From: Caulobacteraceae bacterium
GTDB lineage: Bacteria; Pseudomonadota; Alphaproteobacteria; Caulobacterales; Aquidulcibacteraceae
DNA length: 44,264 nucleotides
Direction of reading: 5' to 3'
Assembly: GCA_009773335.1 (NCBI GenBank)
Contig: WRPF01000060.1
Span: 1 to 44,264, forward strand
The notes below the pieces were generated by a model. The model was given only the letters and a program-made list of their open reading frames with translations. It did not search any database and was not told where the DNA came from. Shown piece by piece: positions 1 through 10,927 of this stretch (positions within the stretch are counted from its first letter, which is position 1; every line of letters begins with the position of its first letter). The translations under genes were made by a program, and so were the position numbers.

Positions 1-1
1 C

Positions 2-511
2 GCGCTGGCGCGGGAAGCGCGCTCGCTCCGCGATCTGGTGGCCCGTTCCGTGGCCGCCCGCCGCGCGACGCCAGCGTCCGCATCCAGAGCGTCCGCCAGC
101 AAATCCGGGCCCGCAGCGCCGGTCTCGCAAGCCTCCCTCACCCGGCTCACCCCCGCCGCCGGCGAGGTCGTGCGGCGGTTCGGCCAGACGGGCGCTGCGG
201 GTACGGCGGCGGGCATGACGATCCGGACACGTCCGGGCGCGCAGGTGCTCGCGCCGTCGGCGGCGACGATTTCCTACGCCGGGCCCTTCAGGGGCTACGG
301 GAATGTATTGATCCTTGATGTCGGGAATGATTACGCTGTGGTGCTGACGGGTTCTTCATCCTTGCTCGCCACTGCTGGCCAGCGTGTACTTGCGGGTCAA
401 CCGGTAGCAGAAATGGGTCGTGACGCCTCATCGGCGCCAGAGTTGTATGTGGAAGTCAGGCGCAGCGGGCAGCCGGTTGATCCGGGGCGCTGGCTGGCTG
501 CCGGCAGGTGA
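2..511 (+). CDS. EnvC-like murein hydrolase activator, LytM/M23 domain (5' end outside window)
   Basis: The reading frame is open from the left window edge, so only the C-terminal about 170 residues are present; a GTG at 38 is internal. The first residues (LAREARSLRDLVAR) look like the end of the coiled coil that precedes the LytM domain in EnvC/NlpD-type factors. The rest is a LytM/M23 fold: the stretch around 'RFGQTG', then 'VLAPSAATISYAGPFRGYGN' and the final 'ELYVEVRRSGQPVDP'. The zinc ligands of active M23 peptidases are not visible: the usual HxH is replaced by ELYVE and the 'AHL' position reads LTGS. This fits a catalytically dead activator of cell-division amidases rather than a peptidase. 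It is followed 120 bp later by ctpA, the common alphaproteobacterial arrangement. Family assignment is firm; the activator role is inference. Confidence 0.85.
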   Translation, partial: ALAREARSLRDLVARSVAARRATPASASRASASKSGPAAPVSQASLTRLTPAAGEVVRRFGQTGAAGTAAGMTIRTRPGAQVLAPSAATISYAGPFRGYGNVLILDVGNDYAVVLTGSSSLLATAGQRVLAGQPVAEMGRDASSAPELYVEVRRSGQPVDPGRWLAAGR

Positions 512-631
512 CCGACGACGACACCGAATCAGGGCAAGGTTCGGTCTGAAGCGCAGGACGAGTTGGAACAGGAACACGCCAGACGGCGAGCCCCCCAAAG
601 GGCCCCGGCGGGCGACGAAGGAGCGGTAAAG

Positions 632-1951
632 ATGCGGATGGCGTGGATCGCGGTCCCGGTGATCGGGTTGGCAGTGGGCGTAGGCGCCCTCGCCTGGTCA
701 GATTCGGACGGCTCGCCGGCGCGCGCGGACACCTACCGCCAGCTTGAGCTGTTCGCGGACGTTCTCGCCCGCGTGCAATCGGAATACGTGACCGAGGTCG
801 ACAACCCGAAGGCGATCGAGGCGGCCCTGAACGGCATGCTCACCTCGCTCGACCCGCACTCCAGCTACATGAGCCCCGACGAGTTCCGCGACATGTCCGT
901 GCAGACGCGCGGCGAGTACGGCGGCCTGGGCATCGAAGTCACCACCGAGGACGGCATCGTCCGCGTCGTATCGCCGATCGACGATACGCCCGCCAGCAAG
1001 GCCGGCATCCAGGCGGGCGACTACATCACGCACATCAACGACGAAGCGATCGTCGGCCTGACGCTGAACGACGCCGTGAAGAAGATGCGCGGCGCGGTCG
1101 GCACGCCGATCACCATCACCATCGCGCGCGAAGGCGTCGATCCGTTCGACGTCTCGCTGACGCGCGAGATCATCTCGGTGCGCGCCGTCACGAGCCGCAT
1201 GGAAGGCGATGTCGGCGTGATCCGCGTCTCCACCTTCAACGAGCGCACGGGTGCGGCCCTCGAAGACGCGATCCGCGAAGTCCGCCGTCTCGGTGGCGCG
1301 GGCCTCAAGGGCGTCGTCGTCGACCTGCGCAACAATCCGGGCGGCCTTCTCGACCAGGCCAACCGCGTCTCGGACGCCTTCCTCGACGGCGGCGAGATCA
1401 CCTCCACCCGCGGCCGTCAGCCCGACGACATCCAGCGCTACAACGCCCGCCGCGGCGACATGCTGGAAGGCATCCCGGTGGCGGTGCTGATCAACGGCGG
1501 CTCGGCATCGGCATCGGAAATCGTCGCTGGCGCGCTGCAGGACCGCGGCCGCGCCATCGTTCTTGGCGTCACGTCCTTCGGCAAGGGCTCGGTGCAGACC
1601 GTGATCCCGCTCAAGGGCGGCAGGGACGGCGCGCTGCGACTGACGACAGCCCGCTACTACACGCCGTCGGGCCGCTCCATCCAGGGTTCGGGCATCGAGC
1701 CGGACATCGAGGTCGCGCAGGTGCGCGTCGATCCGGCGCGTCTGCGCCGCCTCGGCCTCTCCGAAGCGGACCTCCCCGGCGCCTTCGCGAACCAGGACGG
1801 CGTCCGCCGTCGCGGCCCCCACGTGCCGGACGACCAGCCGCCGGAAAACTGGGACAAGACCAAGGACTACCAGATGAAGCGTGCGGTCGAGCTGCTGCGT
1901 CAGGGCACGGTCGCCGAGCGCCTCCGCCAACGCCACGCCGACGCCGGCTGA
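632..1951 (+). CDS. ctpA: Carboxy-terminal processing protease CtpA, S41 family
   Basis: Periplasmic tail-specific serine protease of 439 residues. The N-terminus has a hydrophobic segment (about residues 3-22) acting as signal or anchor. A PDZ domain follows from about 95 ('GEYGGLGIEV' and 'GIQAGDYITHIN'), then the S41 core with 'LRNNPGGLL'. The catalytic serine lies in the GGSASASEI motif (about 289-297) and the general-base lysine in FGKGSVQ (about 318). The ATG at 632 was chosen because it follows a GGAG about 9 bases upstream and opens directly into the signal segment; a TTG at 563 would add 23 charged residues with no ribosome site. It sits in the classical EnvC-CtpA-deacetylase-RppH cluster and probably trims periplasmic or division proteins. 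No missing residues were seen. Confidence 0.95.
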   Translation: MRMAWIAVPVIGLAVGVGALAWSDSDGSPARADTYRQLELFADVLARVQSEYVTEVDNPKAIEAALNGMLTSLDPHSSYMSPDEFRDMSVQTRGEYGGLGIEVTTEDGIVRVVSPIDDTPASKAGIQAGDYITHINDEAIVGLTLNDAVKKMRGAVGTPITITIAREGVDPFDVSLTREIISVRAVTSRMEGDVGVIRVSTFNERTGAALEDAIREVRRLGGAGLKGVVVDLRNNPGGLLDQANRVSDAFLDGGEITSTRGRQPDDIQRYNARRGDMLEGIPVAVLINGGSASASEIVAGALQDRGRAIVLGVTSFGKGSVQTVIPLKGGRDGALRLTTARYYTPSGRSIQGSGIEPDIEVAQVRVDPARLRRLGLSEADLPGAFANQDGVRRRGPHVPDDQPPENWDKTKDYQMKRAVELLRQGTVAERLRQRHADAG

Positions 1952-2009
1952 GGGCGGACGCGCCGTTAACCCTCTTTCGGGTGACGGCGACCCCGAATCC
2001 CACGACCAT

Positions 2010-2043
2010 GGCCAGTTAAGGTCTAGGGCCAGTTAAGGTCTAG
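2010..2043. repeat. 17-bp perfect tandem duplication upstream of the deacetylase gene
   Basis: GGCCAGTTAAGGTCTAG occurs twice in a row (2010-2026 and 2027-2043). It fills most of the gap between ctpA and the deacetylase gene. Each unit contains TTAA, but the two TTAA sequences are 13 bases apart, not the 7 expected of a CtrA box. It could be a recent slippage product or a duplicated protein-binding site. Confidence 0.85.
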
Positions 2044-2088
2044 GTTGCCGATTCGCCCTGCGTGCGTATCGGCCGGGAACAGAATGGC

Positions 2089-3255
2089 ATGGCGTTGACG
2101 AGCCCGGCGGGCAAGGGCGGCCTCACGTTGAGCCCGCTCCAGCATGGACTTCTCGGACTTGCGGCGCTCGTCGCTGTCGGCGGCGCCGTCATCGGCGGCG
2201 TCAGCCTGTTCGGCGACCCGCGCGCTGCGGGTCCTCGCAGCGTGCTCCCCCTCGCGCAGGCCGGCTCCGGCGAGGCCGAGCGCATCTCCGTCTCCGACGC
2301 CGCGGTCGATCCGATGGCGGTGACCCAGGAAGATGCGAGCTTCTACGACCAGGTCCCCGCGGATGGCGCCGAAGCCGGCGATCCCGCAACCGAAGGCGCG
2401 GCCGCCGACGGCGCCCAGAAGCACGCGCTGCGACGGCCGCCCTCGCCGCTGCCGAAAGCGCCCTTCTCCGGTTACCACCAGCCCGGCCCCATGGGCCCGC
2501 TCCCGATGGTCGCCACCGACGGCCGCACGGTGGCGCGCGCCTATGCCCGCCCGTTCACCGGCGACGCTGCCAAGCCGAAGATCGCCATCATCGTCGGCGG
2601 CCTCGGCTTCAACGCCGGCGCGACCCAGGCTGCCATCGACGAGCTTCCCCCCGAGGTGACGCTTTCGTTCGTGCCCTACACCAGCGGCCTCCAGACCTGG
2701 ATCGACCGCGCACGCGCGCGCGGCCACGAGGTGCTGCTCGAACTGCCGATGGAGCCGTTCGACCCGGAGACCGACGACACCGGACCGCAGACGCTGATGG
2801 CCAACGGCTCCTCGCGCGAGAATGTCGGAAAGCTGGAAAACCTGCTGTCGCGCGCGGCGGGGTATTTCGGCGTGACCAACTACCAGGGCGGACGGTTCGC
2901 ATCGTCCGGACAGGCGTCGGCCCCTGTGGCGCAGGCGCTGAAGGCGCGCGGCCTCGTGTTCGTCGGCAACGCCATCGGCGCGCGCTCGGCGTTCGGCGTG
3001 GAAGCCGGACGCGCCGGCCTGCCCTTTTCCTCCGCCGACCGGATCATCGACGTCCAGCGCGACGGCAACGCCATCGACGAACAGCTGCTGAACCTCGAGG
3101 CGCTCGCACTGCAGAATGGCAGTGCGCTCGGCTCCGGATTCGCGTTTCCTGTGACTATCGACCAGATCGAGGAGTGGGCGGAGAACCTGTCCATGCGTGG
3201 ATATGTACTGGCTCCGGCCTCCAGCGTGATGGAGAGCCGGAATACGAGACGATGA
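2089..3255 (+). CDS. Divergent polysaccharide deacetylase (YibQ/DUF610 family)
   Basis: About 388 residues. A transmembrane or signal helix lies near residues 18-38 (LLGLAALVAVGGAVIGGVSL). A long low-complexity Ala/Pro/Asp linker follows, and from about residue 165 the divergent polysaccharide deacetylase domain, recognised by 'KIAIIVGGLGFN', 'LSFVPYT', 'ARGHEVLLELPMEP' and the terminal 'RGYVLAPASSVM'. The first acidic pair typical of the family (IDDLG) reads VGGLG here, so the metal-binding residues may be altered. The start is the ATG at 2089; an in-frame GTG at 2062 would add nine residues but has no ribosome site. The stop overlaps the rppH start (ATGA), so the two are translationally coupled. 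It is probably exported and acts on cell-wall glycans; the exact substrate is unknown. Confidence 0.85.
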   Translation: MALTSPAGKGGLTLSPLQHGLLGLAALVAVGGAVIGGVSLFGDPRAAGPRSVLPLAQAGSGEAERISVSDAAVDPMAVTQEDASFYDQVPADGAEAGDPATEGAAADGAQKHALRRPPSPLPKAPFSGYHQPGPMGPLPMVATDGRTVARAYARPFTGDAAKPKIAIIVGGLGFNAGATQAAIDELPPEVTLSFVPYTSGLQTWIDRARARGHEVLLELPMEPFDPETDDTGPQTLMANGSSRENVGKLENLLSRAAGYFGVTNYQGGRFASSGQASAPVAQALKARGLVFVGNAIGARSAFGVEAGRAGLPFSSADRIIDVQRDGNAIDEQLLNLEALALQNGSALGSGFAFPVTIDQIEEWAENLSMRGYVLAPASSVMESRNTRR

Positions 3256-3761
3256 CGGGCGCGCCTCAAACCGAGGCGCGGGACCCGCAGCGCTACCGGC
3301 CGAACGTCGGACTGGCGCTGTTCCACCGCACCGGGCTCGTGTTCTACGGCAAGCGCCTTGGCGTGACGGGGCCGCACGTGTGGCAGATGCCACAGGGCGG
3401 CGTGGATCGCGGCGAGGATCCGCGCGACGCCGCTTTCCGCGAGCTTGAGGAAGAAGTCGGCGTGACGTCGAACCTCGTGAACATCATCGATGTGACCGAC
3501 GACTGGCTCTACTACGACTTCCCCGGCGGGCTGAAGCGGGAAGGCTCGCGCGGCTACATCGGCCAGCGGCAGAAGTGGTTCGCCTTCCGCTACAAGGGCC
3601 GCGACGCCGACATCCGGCTCGACATGCACACCCCGGAATTCTCCAACTGGCGCTGGGGCCGCCTCGACGAGGGCCCCGATCTTGTCATTCCGTTCAAGCG
3701 GGCGGTGTATGAAGAGGTCGCCCGGCGCTTTGCCGGCCATGCGCGAGGCGAACCCGTCTGA
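3252..3761 (+). CDS. rppH: RNA pyrophosphohydrolase RppH (Nudix)
   Basis: A 169-residue cytoplasmic Nudix hydrolase that removes pyrophosphate from the 5' end of triphosphorylated mRNA to start decay. The Nudix box at about residues 49-71 is complete: GGVDRGEDPRDAAFRELEEE followed by VG. The flanking 'PNVGLALFHRTGLVFYGKR', 'WQMPQGG' and 'QKWFAFRYKG' are typical of RppH rather than other Nudix families. The start ATG at 3252 overlaps the previous stop codon (ATGA); longer in-frame starts upstream lie inside the deacetylase gene. Length is close to the family norm. Confidence 0.95.
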   Translation: MTGAPQTEARDPQRYRPNVGLALFHRTGLVFYGKRLGVTGPHVWQMPQGGVDRGEDPRDAAFRELEEEVGVTSNLVNIIDVTDDWLYYDFPGGLKREGSRGYIGQRQKWFAFRYKGRDADIRLDMHTPEFSNWRWGRLDEGPDLVIPFKRAVYEEVARRFAGHARGEPV

Positions 3762-3882
3762 CCGCTCCCTCCCCTTGGCGCTCATGCAGCACGCGGCAAA
3801 TTTGCTTTGACGCGGCCCCCGATCTCGTCATGCTGACCGTTCGATCTGGCCAGGGGATGGCCGCTGCCGGGGGCCCCTGCCC

Positions 3883-4695
3883 ATGACGCATACGCTCGTG
3901 TTCCTGCACGGCGCCTTCTGTGGCGGATGGGCTTTCGACGCTTTCCGCAAACCGTTCGAGACGGCGGGCTTCACGACGCTTGCGCCTGACCTCGCAGGTC
4001 GCGCACCGGAGGACGACCCCGAACGCCTTGGCCGCGTCGGCGCCAAGGAGCTGGCCGCCCAGGTCGTCGACCAGATCAGGGACCTGCCTGCGCCGCCGGT
4101 CCTCATAGGCCATTCACTCGGCGGGCTGATCGCCCAGATCGCAGCGACGAAGGTCCCGGTGGCGGGACTTGTGCTCATCGCGCCGTCTGCGCCGTGGGGC
4201 GTGATGCCCACCACCATCGAGGAGCACGGCAGCGCCGTAGGTCTCACGATGCTGGGGGACTACTGGCGCCGCCCCATCGCGCCCGACTACAGCGTCGCCC
4301 GCCACGCCACGCTCGACCGGCTGGAGCACGCCCACGCGCGCGAGGTCTATGCAAAATTCGTCCCGGAATCCGGCCGTGTGGTGATGGAAACGATCCAGTG
4401 GTGGCTCGATCCATCGATGGCCTCGGCCGCGCCCGTCTACAAGATCGACGCGCCCGTGCTGGCGCTCGCCGGCGGCCGTGACAGGGTGAACCCCGCCTCC
4501 ACCGTGCGCCGCATCGCCAAGCGCTTTCCCGCCGGCCAGTGCGTCTATCGCGAGTTCCCGGAGATGAGCCACTGGCTCATCGGCGAACCGGAGTGGGAAG
4601 ATGTGGCGCACACCGCGATCGCCTGGCTCAAGGCCAAGGATCTGGCGCCTGAGGCGGGACGGCGACGCGCGCCCGAACCGCAAGCCCACGCATAA
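3883..4695 (+). CDS. Alpha/beta hydrolase
   Basis: A 270-residue cytoplasmic alpha/beta hydrolase. The oxyanion-side 'LVFLHGAFCGGW' is at residues 5-16, the nucleophile elbow GHSLGG puts Ser at residue 78, and the other triad members are probably Asp200 (GGRDRVNP) and His230 (EMSHWL). A cap region with 'WRRPIAPDYS' lies between. There is no signal peptide. The ribosome site before the ATG is weak (a G-rich stretch). The C-terminus (AGRRRAPEPQAHA) is a basic unstructured tail. Substrate cannot be deduced; it is probably an esterase or lipase-like enzyme on small molecules. It lies 121 bp after rppH and may be transcribed with it. Confidence 0.85.
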   Translation: MTHTLVFLHGAFCGGWAFDAFRKPFETAGFTTLAPDLAGRAPEDDPERLGRVGAKELAAQVVDQIRDLPAPPVLIGHSLGGLIAQIAATKVPVAGLVLIAPSAPWGVMPTTIEEHGSAVGLTMLGDYWRRPIAPDYSVARHATLDRLEHAHAREVYAKFVPESGRVVMETIQWWLDPSMASAAPVYKIDAPVLALAGGRDRVNPASTVRRIAKRFPAGQCVYREFPEMSHWLIGEPEWEDVAHTAIAWLKAKDLAPEAGRRRAPEPQAHA

Positions 4696-4784
4696 CCACC
4701 CTCCCCCTTGCGAGACCTTTGCTAAACCTTGTGGCCAGGCACTCAAGGGTCCGATCACGACTCCGCCGCTCGGCCTAGCCGCTC

Positions 4785-4879
4785 GGTCCCGGCGAAAGCC
4801 GGGACCCATTTATCGCCGGAATTCAAAGCGCGGCGCCGGGCCCGCCGAAATGGAATGGACCCCGGCTTTCGCCGGGGCC
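4785..4879. repeat. Pair of REP-like palindromes in inverted arrangement
   Basis: The first palindrome, 4785-4806, is GGTCCCGGC-GAAA-GCCGGGACC (9-bp stem, GAAA loop). The second, 4857-4879, has the stem CCCCGGC-TTTC-GCCGGGG. They face each other, as in paired bacterial REP elements of this GAAAGCCGGG type. They lie between the convergent alpha/beta hydrolase and atpC, so they may also act as transcript-end structures. The atpC stop codon (4810-4812) falls just inside the pair. Confidence 0.85.
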
Positions 4880-5403
4880 GAGCGAAGCCGGCGTTTCGCA
4901 GGGGTTTCCTTGCGGGGAGGGTCGGACACGAAGGGTCCGGGGTGGGTGGCGTGCAGGATAAAGTTCGGTGTTGGTGACAGGCGCAAGGTGCTTGCCTCGC
5001 CGCCCCCACCCCGATGGCTTCGCCATCGACCCTCCCCGCACAGCTTCGCCTCGGCGGCGCGCAGCTTGGCGTCTTCCTTGGCGCCGGCCACGTCCTCGCG
5101 GGCGTCACGGATATCCTGCTCCACCGCCGCAGCATCGAGACCTGCGAGTTCCACGGCGTCTTCCGCCAGCACGGTGAGGCCGTCCGAGGTCACGTCCGCG
5201 AAGCCGCCGTTGACGAAGATCCGCTGCTCGGAGCCGTCGTTGAAGATGCGCAGCGCGCCCGGCTTGATCGTCGACATCACCGGGGTATGGCGCGGCAGCA
5301 CGCCGAACTCGCCGTCCGAGCCGGGCACCACGACCTGATCGACCTCGCCATGGAACAGTTCGCGTTCCGGCGAGACGAGGGCGAATTGAAGCTTTTCAGC
5401 CAC
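4810..5403 (-). CDS. atpC: ATP synthase F1 epsilon subunit, C-terminus extended by repeats
   Basis: Residues 1-121 are a normal epsilon subunit, the rotor-stalk subunit linking F1 to the c-ring: N-terminal beta sandwich ('LQFALVSPERELFHGEVDQV', 'GSDGEFGVLPRHTPVMSTIK', 'IFVNGGFADV') followed by the helical C-terminal part ('DAREDVAGAKEDAKLRAAEAKL'). From residue 122 to 197 the sequence (starting CGEGRWRSHRGGGGEA) is not epsilon-like: it is read through a 130-bp palindromic element (4911-5040) and then a REP palindrome. The family is usually about 130-140 residues, so the last few native residues appear lost and 76 foreign ones added. The gene is also detached from atpHAGD, with an intrinsic terminator and two genes between. 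Its own promoter should lie in 5404-5580. Confidence 0.92.
   Translation of the reverse strand: MAEKLQFALVSPERELFHGEVDQVVVPGSDGEFGVLPRHTPVMSTIKPGALRIFNDGSEQRIFVNGGFADVTSDGLTVLAEDAVELAGLDAAAVEQDIRDAREDVAGAKEDAKLRAAEAKLCGEGRWRSHRGGGGEASTLRLSPTPNFILHATHPGPFVSDPPRKETPAKRRLRSAPAKAGVHSISAGPAPRFEFRR
4911..5040. repeat. 130-bp inverted-pair palindromic element inserted in the atpC 3' end
   Basis: The ends are perfect 14-bp inverted repeats: TGCGGGGAGGGTCG at 4911-4924 and its complement at 5027-5040. Just inside each end is a small hairpin (right side GATGGC-TTC-GCCATC style with a GCTTCGCC core; left side GGAC...GTCC), then a GGGGTGGG/CCACCCC block. The same order (outer C/G-run hairpin, inner hairpin, GGGG block, all mirrored) is seen at 38001-38128, and in simpler form at 13418-13539. 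There is no coding capacity of its own and no clear target-site duplication. Confidence 0.8.
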
Positions 5404-5580
5404 GGGCGAGGTCCTTGGGTGTCGGGAAGAGTGGCGGGTTGGCTACCCTTCGGCCCCCAGCCCGTCAACGGGGCAGAATGTCCGGCCGCCGGAACGTGAC
5501 GCCGATTTCACCCACCCGCCTCTGGCGCCGGCGCGCAGGCTCCCCATCTGGGCCCCTCCACCAACGCATAGGAGGCGCCC

Positions 5581-6201
5581 ATGCACGCATACATTCTGCT
5601 CGATCGCACAGGTTCGATGCAGTCGATCTGGGCTGAGGCGCTCGGGTCCGTGAACGCCTACGTGAAGGCGCTGGCGGAGGGTGATGCGTTTGCGACGCTC
5701 GCCGTGTTCGACGCGCATGAAGGCCTGCAGTTCGACGTGCTGCGCGCCGGCGTGCCGGTGCAGACGTGGAAGGACGTCACCGACGCGGACGCCACGCCCC
5801 GCGGCATGACGCCCCTGTTCGACGCCATCGGCCGCATCATCGCGCGCGCCGAAAGCGAGGCGCCGGAGAAAGCGGTGCTCGTGATCATGACCGACGGCGA
5901 GGAAAACGCGAGCCGCGAAATGAAGAAGGACGACGTGAAGGCGGCCCTCGATCGCATCGAGAAGAAGGGCTGGCAGGTCGTGTTTCTCGGCGCGGAGTTC
6001 GCGAAATTCAACGACGCGGTCGCGGTCGGTCTCGTCGGCTCCAAGCACATGGCGATGGCGGCGGGTTCGATGAACGCGTCGATGTCGCGCCTCGCCGCAA
6101 AGTCGCGCCGCTACTTCGACGCCGGCGAAAAGGTCGACTTCGACGAGGAAGACCGCAAGCAGGCCGGCGAAGCCGACGTGCAACGCCGCAAGGGGTCGTA
6201 A
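5581..6201 (+). CDS. Von Willebrand factor type A domain protein
   Basis: A 206-residue protein with no signal peptide, so probably cytoplasmic. It starts immediately with the metal-site motif DRTGSM (Asp8, Thr10, Ser12). The other MIDAS elements follow: a Thr in 'GMTPLFDAIG' and the Asp of 'VIMTDGEENAS'. This is a VWA fold that binds Mg and partner proteins. The C-terminal quarter is charged (FDEEDRKQAGEADVQRRKGS). The ATG is set by a strong GGAGG about 5 bases upstream. It is transcribed away from atpC and ends at a strong terminator (6223-6253). It is a lone VWA gene without the MoxR-type ATPase that often accompanies such proteins; its partner is unknown. It helps separate atpC from the rest of the atp operon. 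Confidence 0.88.
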   Translation: MHAYILLDRTGSMQSIWAEALGSVNAYVKALAEGDAFATLAVFDAHEGLQFDVLRAGVPVQTWKDVTDADATPRGMTPLFDAIGRIIARAESEAPEKAVLVIMTDGEENASREMKKDDVKAALDRIEKKGWQVVFLGAEFAKFNDAVAVGLVGSKHMAMAAGSMNASMSRLAAKSRRYFDAGEKVDFDEEDRKQAGEADVQRRKGS

Positions 6202-6222
6202 CGCGTGACCTGAAACGGGAAA

Positions 6223-6253
6223 GGCCCGCCCCAGCGCTGGGGCGGGCCTTTTT
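6223..6253 (+). terminator. Strong intrinsic terminator, probably bidirectional
   Basis: A perfect 26-base palindrome GGCCCGCCCC-AGCGCT-GGGGCGGGCC is followed by TTTTT on the plus strand. On the minus strand it is followed by TTTC. It lies between the convergent VWA gene and the 190-residue secreted protein gene. Confidence 0.92.
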
Positions 6254-6273
6254 GATGTGTCCGGACCTTCGCG

Positions 6274-6846
6274 TCAGGTCGCCGGCGCTTCGCGTTTGAT
6301 GCGTGAGACTGTCGCGTTCAGCATGCTCGCCGCGCCGCGCGGCTGGATGCCGTTCAGCATGACGACGAGATTTTCCTCGCCCACGGGCTTCGTGAACATC
6401 CGCATGAAGGTCATCGGCGGATTGCTCATGTCGAGCGATCTGTTGAAGCCGCGCGCGGGATCGGTGATGAAGGTCACGACGCCATCGAACGACGCCTGCG
6501 CTGGCGGGCCTTCCGCCTTGGCCTGACACGCCTTGCCAGTGGCGCTCTCGATCAGGATGTGGCCGCGCGCGTGGTTCAGGCGATAGCCGGTCGACGTGGC
6601 GGCCATGCGCGCCGCCGACGCCTGCTCCGCCGTCAGCGCGACCACCTCATGACCCTCCAGCACCGCCACCTGCGGCAGCTCCACCCCGCCCTCGACATTG
6701 GCCATGCAGTAGTGAGTCACGGCCGCGACGAACGCGGCGGCCTGTTGCTGCGCGGCGTTGGGGCGGCGCGCTTCCGCCGTGGTCGCCATCGTTGCGAGCG
6801 CAGTCGCGGCGATGGCGAACGCCGTGATCTTCCTGAGGTTTCTCAT
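6274..6846 (-). CDS. Secreted protein of unknown function
   Basis: 190 residues. A clear signal peptide covers about residues 1-26 (charged MRNLRK, hydrophobic AFAIAATALATMATT, then AEA cleavage). The mature part has two cysteines (HYCMA, KACQA) that could form a disulfide. I do not recognise the family. The ATG is preceded by GGGGAAA. The gene lies between atpD and atpC on the same strand but is cut off from atpD by the terminator at 6929-6959 and faces a terminator of its own, so it is probably a single-gene unit. Confidence 0.75.
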   Translation of the reverse strand: MRNLRKITAFAIAATALATMATTAEARRPNAAQQQAAAFVAAVTHYCMANVEGGVELPQVAVLEGHEVVALTAEQASAARMAATSTGYRLNHARGHILIESATGKACQAKAEGPPAQASFDGVVTFITDPARGFNRSLDMSNPPMTFMRMFTKPVGEENLVVMLNGIQPRGAASMLNATVSRIKREAPAT

Positions 6847-6928
6847 CGTTTCCCCGCAGATTTCAGATGCACCCTTTTACCCGCGTTGGCGCATGCGCTT
6901 CCACCCGCGCACTGCAGTTCGCGCCACG

Positions 6929-6959
6929 AAAAAGGCCCGCCCCATTGCTGGAGCGGGCC
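6929..6959 (-). terminator. Intrinsic terminator directly downstream of atpD
   Basis: On the minus strand the stem GGCCCGC...GCGGGCC (6953-6959 with 6934-6940, 12-base loop) is followed by five T residues (6933-6929). It lies 27 bp past the atpD stop, so it should end the atpHAGD transcript before the secreted-protein gene and atpC. Confidence 0.9.
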
Positions 6960-6985
6960 CATTGAACCGTGGGTGTAGAAGAGGC

Positions 6986-8422
<1,437 letters not shown>

Positions 8423-8435
8423 TCAGACAGCGGTC

Positions 8436-9341
8436 TCAGAGCGCCTCGGCGCCCGAAATGATTTCGATCAGTTCTTTGGTGATGTTGGCCTGGCGCTGGC
8501 GGTTGTAACGGAGCGTCAGTTTCTTGATCAGGTCGCCGGCGTTGCGCGTGGCGTTGTCCATGGCGCTCATCTGCGCGCCGAAGAAGCCGGCGGCGTTTTC
8601 GAGGAGCGCGGAGAGCACCTGGCCGGAAATGTAGCGCGGCAGCAGCGTCTCGAGGATTTCGGTCTCGTTCGGCTCGTAGGTGTACGATGCGCCCCTGAGG
8701 TCCAAGAACAGGCCCTTTTCCTTCGCCTCCATGGACGTATTCGCATGAGGCGGTTTGGCGGGAATGAGCTGCTGCGCCGTCGGGATCTGCGAGATCACCG
8801 ACTTGAACTTCGAATAGACGAGCGTGGCGACATCGAACTGGCCGGCCTCGAACATCTCGACGACCTTGTTGGCGACGAGCGCTGCGGCGTTCGCGTCGAT
8901 CGCGCGGAACTCCGACAGGTCGATGTGCTCGACCATCAGCGCGCCGTAGACGCGACGGATCTGGTCGCGGCCCTTCTTGCCGGCGGTGAGGATCTTCACC
9001 TGCTTTCCGGCGGCGAGCAGCTCGGCGATCTTTTCGCGCGCAAGCCTCACGATCTGCGTGTTGAAGCCGCCGCAGAGCCCACGCTCCGACGTCAGCACGA
9101 CGACGAGATGCACCTCGTCCTTGCCCGTGCCGCGCAGCAGCAACGGCGCGCCGTCGCCCTTCACGCTGGAGGCGAGGTTGGCGATGACGCTCGCCATCCG
9201 CTCGGCGTACGGCCGCGCGGCTTCCGCGGCGCCCTGCGCGCGCTTCAGCTTGGCTGCCGCCACCATCTGCATCGCCTTCGTGATCTTCTGCGTGGACTTC
9301 ACGCTGACGATCCGGTTGCGGAATTCCTTCAAGCTCGGCAT
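8436..9341 (-). CDS. atpG: ATP synthase F1 gamma subunit
   Basis: 301 residues, typical length. This is the central rotor shaft turning within the alpha3beta3 ring. It starts with '[20 protein letters not shown]', the hallmark N-terminal coiled-coil helix, contains the conserved '[12 protein letters not shown]', and ends with a helix '[20 protein letters not shown]' and '[15 protein letters not shown]'. It lies between atpA (16 bp upstream) and atpD (25 bp downstream), consistent with one transcript. Confidence 0.97.
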   Translation of the reverse strand: MPSLKEFRNRIVSVKSTQKITKAMQMVAAAKLKRAQGAAEAARPYAERMASVIANLASSVKGDGAPLLLRGTGKDEVHLVVVLTSERGLCGGFNTQIVRLAREKIAELLAAGKQVKILTAGKKGRDQIRRVYGALMVEHIDLSEFRAIDANAAALVANKVVEMFEAGQFDVATLVYSKFKSVISQIPTAQQLIPAKPPHANTSMEAKEKGLFLDLRGASYTYEPNETEILETLLPRYISGQVLSALLENAAGFFGAQMSAMDNATRNAGDLIKKLTLRYNRQRQANITKELIEIISGAEAL

Positions 9342-9357
9342 GGGCCGTGTGCTTCCC

Positions 9358-10911
<1,554 letters not shown>

Positions 10912-10927
10912 CTAATTGGTGAGTTGC

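Noticed and set aside
4911-5040. The 130-bp element as an autonomous insertion sequence
   Set aside because: It has inverted ends but no transposase coding capacity and no visible target-site duplication.
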